Shown: in pieces, positions 4,998 through 5,774 of the stretch
How positions within the stretch are numbered: the stretch's first letter is position 1
How the letters are laid out: each line of letters opens with the position of its first letter
Assembly: GCA_947453585.1 (NCBI GenBank)
Contig: CANGHQ010000139.1
Span: 1 to 5,774, forward strand
Reading direction: 5' to 3'
DNA: 5,774 nucleotides
DNA from: Burkholderiales bacterium
GTDB taxonomy: Bacteria; Pseudomonadota; Gammaproteobacteria; Burkholderiales; Burkholderiaceae_C
Made by a program: the position numbers and the translations under genes
The notes under the pieces: model-generated
Told to the model about the DNA's origin: nothing
Seen by the model: only the letters and a program-made list of their open reading frames with translations
Databases searched by the model: none

Positions 4998-5774
4998 GCG
5001 GCGACTCCGTGAGAACGGGCATGCTCTGGCGCCGGCATATAAGCAGGCACTTGCGCGCCAATCAACCAAGCCATCAGTTCAGCGACGCTGCGGATCTGGT
5101 CACCAAAGGGCAGGGCGCCTGCGCCCCGGAAGAACAGGCCTTTGTGCACATTGCCGTCCATGGCGTGGCCGAGTTGCTGGTCAATGCAAAACTGGCCGAT
5201 GCTGGCGTCGCCGTCGCGCAGGCCGCAATGGGCCAGGCAGTCAAAAGACATATTGCATTTCTTTTTCAGATGGGCTGCGGCCTTGAGCTGGGGCTCGATG
5301 CGCAGGTATTTATTGAGCCAAGGCGTGCGCACCGCGCGCGCAGGCAGGCCCGAGACGCTGACGAATTCCACGATGTCTTGCGGCTTGGCCTGGGCCAGCA
5401 CCTGCTTGAAGGCGGGCGCGGCGTCGCATTCCTGGGTCACGGCAAAGGCGGTGCCCAGTTGCACGGCCGATGCGCCCAGCGCCTGCAAGCGCGCAATATC
5501 AGCCTGGCACGAAATGCCGCCCGCCACAATCAGCGGAATGCGGCCTTCAATGCCTGCGGTTTTGAAAAACGCCAGCACGGCCGGAATCACCACCTCAAAA
5601 TCAAAGCGCGGATCGGCCAGATCACCCACGCTGGAGGCGCCCAGGTGGCCCCCGGCCAGGCGCGGATGCTCAATCACCACCGCGTCGGGCAGGCGCCCGC
5701 GCTTTTCCCATTTGCGCACCAGTAGCTGCACGCCACGGGCGTCTGACAGGATGGGAATGAGGGCGGTGTTGGGA
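4994..5774 (-). CDS. Nitronate monooxygenase-family FMN protein, 5' end outside the window
   Basis: The frame is open to the right edge (first visible residues PNTALIPILSDARGVQLL), so the start is missing and 259 C-terminal residues are visible. The sequence matches the nitronate monooxygenase / 2-nitropropane dioxygenase family, TIM-barrel flavoproteins that oxidise alkyl nitronates. Visible signatures are EHPRLAGGHLG (residues 35-45, holding the AGGH histidine H43 that is the usual catalytic base position), PLIVAGGI (80-87) and the FMN phosphate-binding ALGASAVQLGTAF (98-110). The C-terminal part has C173, C179, C183 and C196 in a segment resembling the CxxxxxC...FCI tail of part of this family. 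The TGA stop overlaps the nrdJ start as ATGA, so the two are probably one coupled operon. Many family members have unknown true substrates; enoyl-ACP reductase (FabK-like) relatives are the main alternative. Confidence 0.88.
   Translation of the reverse strand, partial: PNTALIPILSDARGVQLLVRKWEKRGRLPDAVVIEHPRLAGGHLGASSVGDLADPRFDFEVVIPAVLAFFKTAGIEGRIPLIVAGGISCQADIARLQALGASAVQLGTAFAVTQECDAAPAFKQVLAQAKPQDIVEFVSVSGLPARAVRTPWLNKYLRIEPQLKAAAHLKKKCNMSFDCLAHCGLRDGDASIGQFCIDQQLGHAMDGNVHKGLFFRGAGALPFGDQIRSVAELMAWLIGAQVPAYMPAPEHARSHGVAA
5005..5008 (-). promoter_or_regulatory. Ribosome binding site of nrdJ
   Basis: GGAG on the minus strand, seven bases before the ATG at 4997 and inside the end of the upstream flavoprotein gene. 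It supports the ATG at 4997 over the in-frame TTG at 5069, which would add 24 residues not needed by the family. Confidence 0.7.

Noticed and set aside
4998..5069. Alternative TTG start adding 24 residues to nrdJ
   Set aside because: The ATG at 4997 has a GGAG seven bases upstream and an ATGA overlap; the extra residues look like an out-of-frame reading of the flavoprotein gene end.
4955..5725. Plus-strand open frame (256 codons) antisense to the flavoprotein gene
   Set aside because: Mirrors a strongly conserved coding region on the minus strand; no independent evidence of coding.

Overview
This window looks like ordinary core chromosome of a GC-rich betaproteobacterium, most likely Burkholderiales and probably Comamonadaceae. 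That placement rests on recalled family resemblance: the YgfZ tail ending in a PYTLLEDI-type sequence, an apparent thioesterase-GNAT fusion, and a class II (cobalamin-dependent) ribonucleotide reductase with a fused C-terminal domain. No database search supports it. I see no mobile element, tRNA, rRNA or CRISPR array.

Layout, left to right. At 2-394 on the plus strand is the 3' end of a gene that appears to fuse a YbgC/FadM-type acyl-CoA thioesterase to a GNAT acetyltransferase domain, and the GNAT part is badly shortened. Everything else is on the minus strand. ygfZ (391-1416) converges on the fusion gene so tightly that the two stop codons share the palindrome TTAA. Next, in reverse order of transcription, come a small predicted periplasmic protein with four cysteines (1498-1824) and a hemerythrin (HHE) protein (1865-2446). 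Then a 124-bp intergenic region holds a perfect FNR/ANR-type box (TTGAT-N4-ATCAA). Last are nrdJ (2571-4997) and the 3' part of a nitronate monooxygenase-family flavoprotein gene (4994-5774), which runs off the right edge.

Transcription on the minus strand therefore runs: flavoprotein gene, then nrdJ (ATGA start/stop overlap, so probably one translationally coupled operon whose promoter lies outside the window), then a possible terminator. The hemerythrin gene follows with its own probable oxygen- or NO-responsive control, then the small secreted protein 40 bp further on, then ygfZ. The theme is redox and metal biochemistry: a di-iron O2/NO-binding protein, an oxygen-independent dNTP-synthesising enzyme, an FMN enzyme, and a folate-binding protein that supports Fe-S enzymes. 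Functional links between these genes are inference.

I found no clear evidence of a wholly new system. The points most worth a second look are the FNR box in front of the hemerythrin gene, its overlap with the nrdJ 3' hairpin, the eroded GNAT domain ending on shared stop codons, the flavoprotein-nrdJ coupling, and the uncharacterised four-cysteine periplasmic protein.
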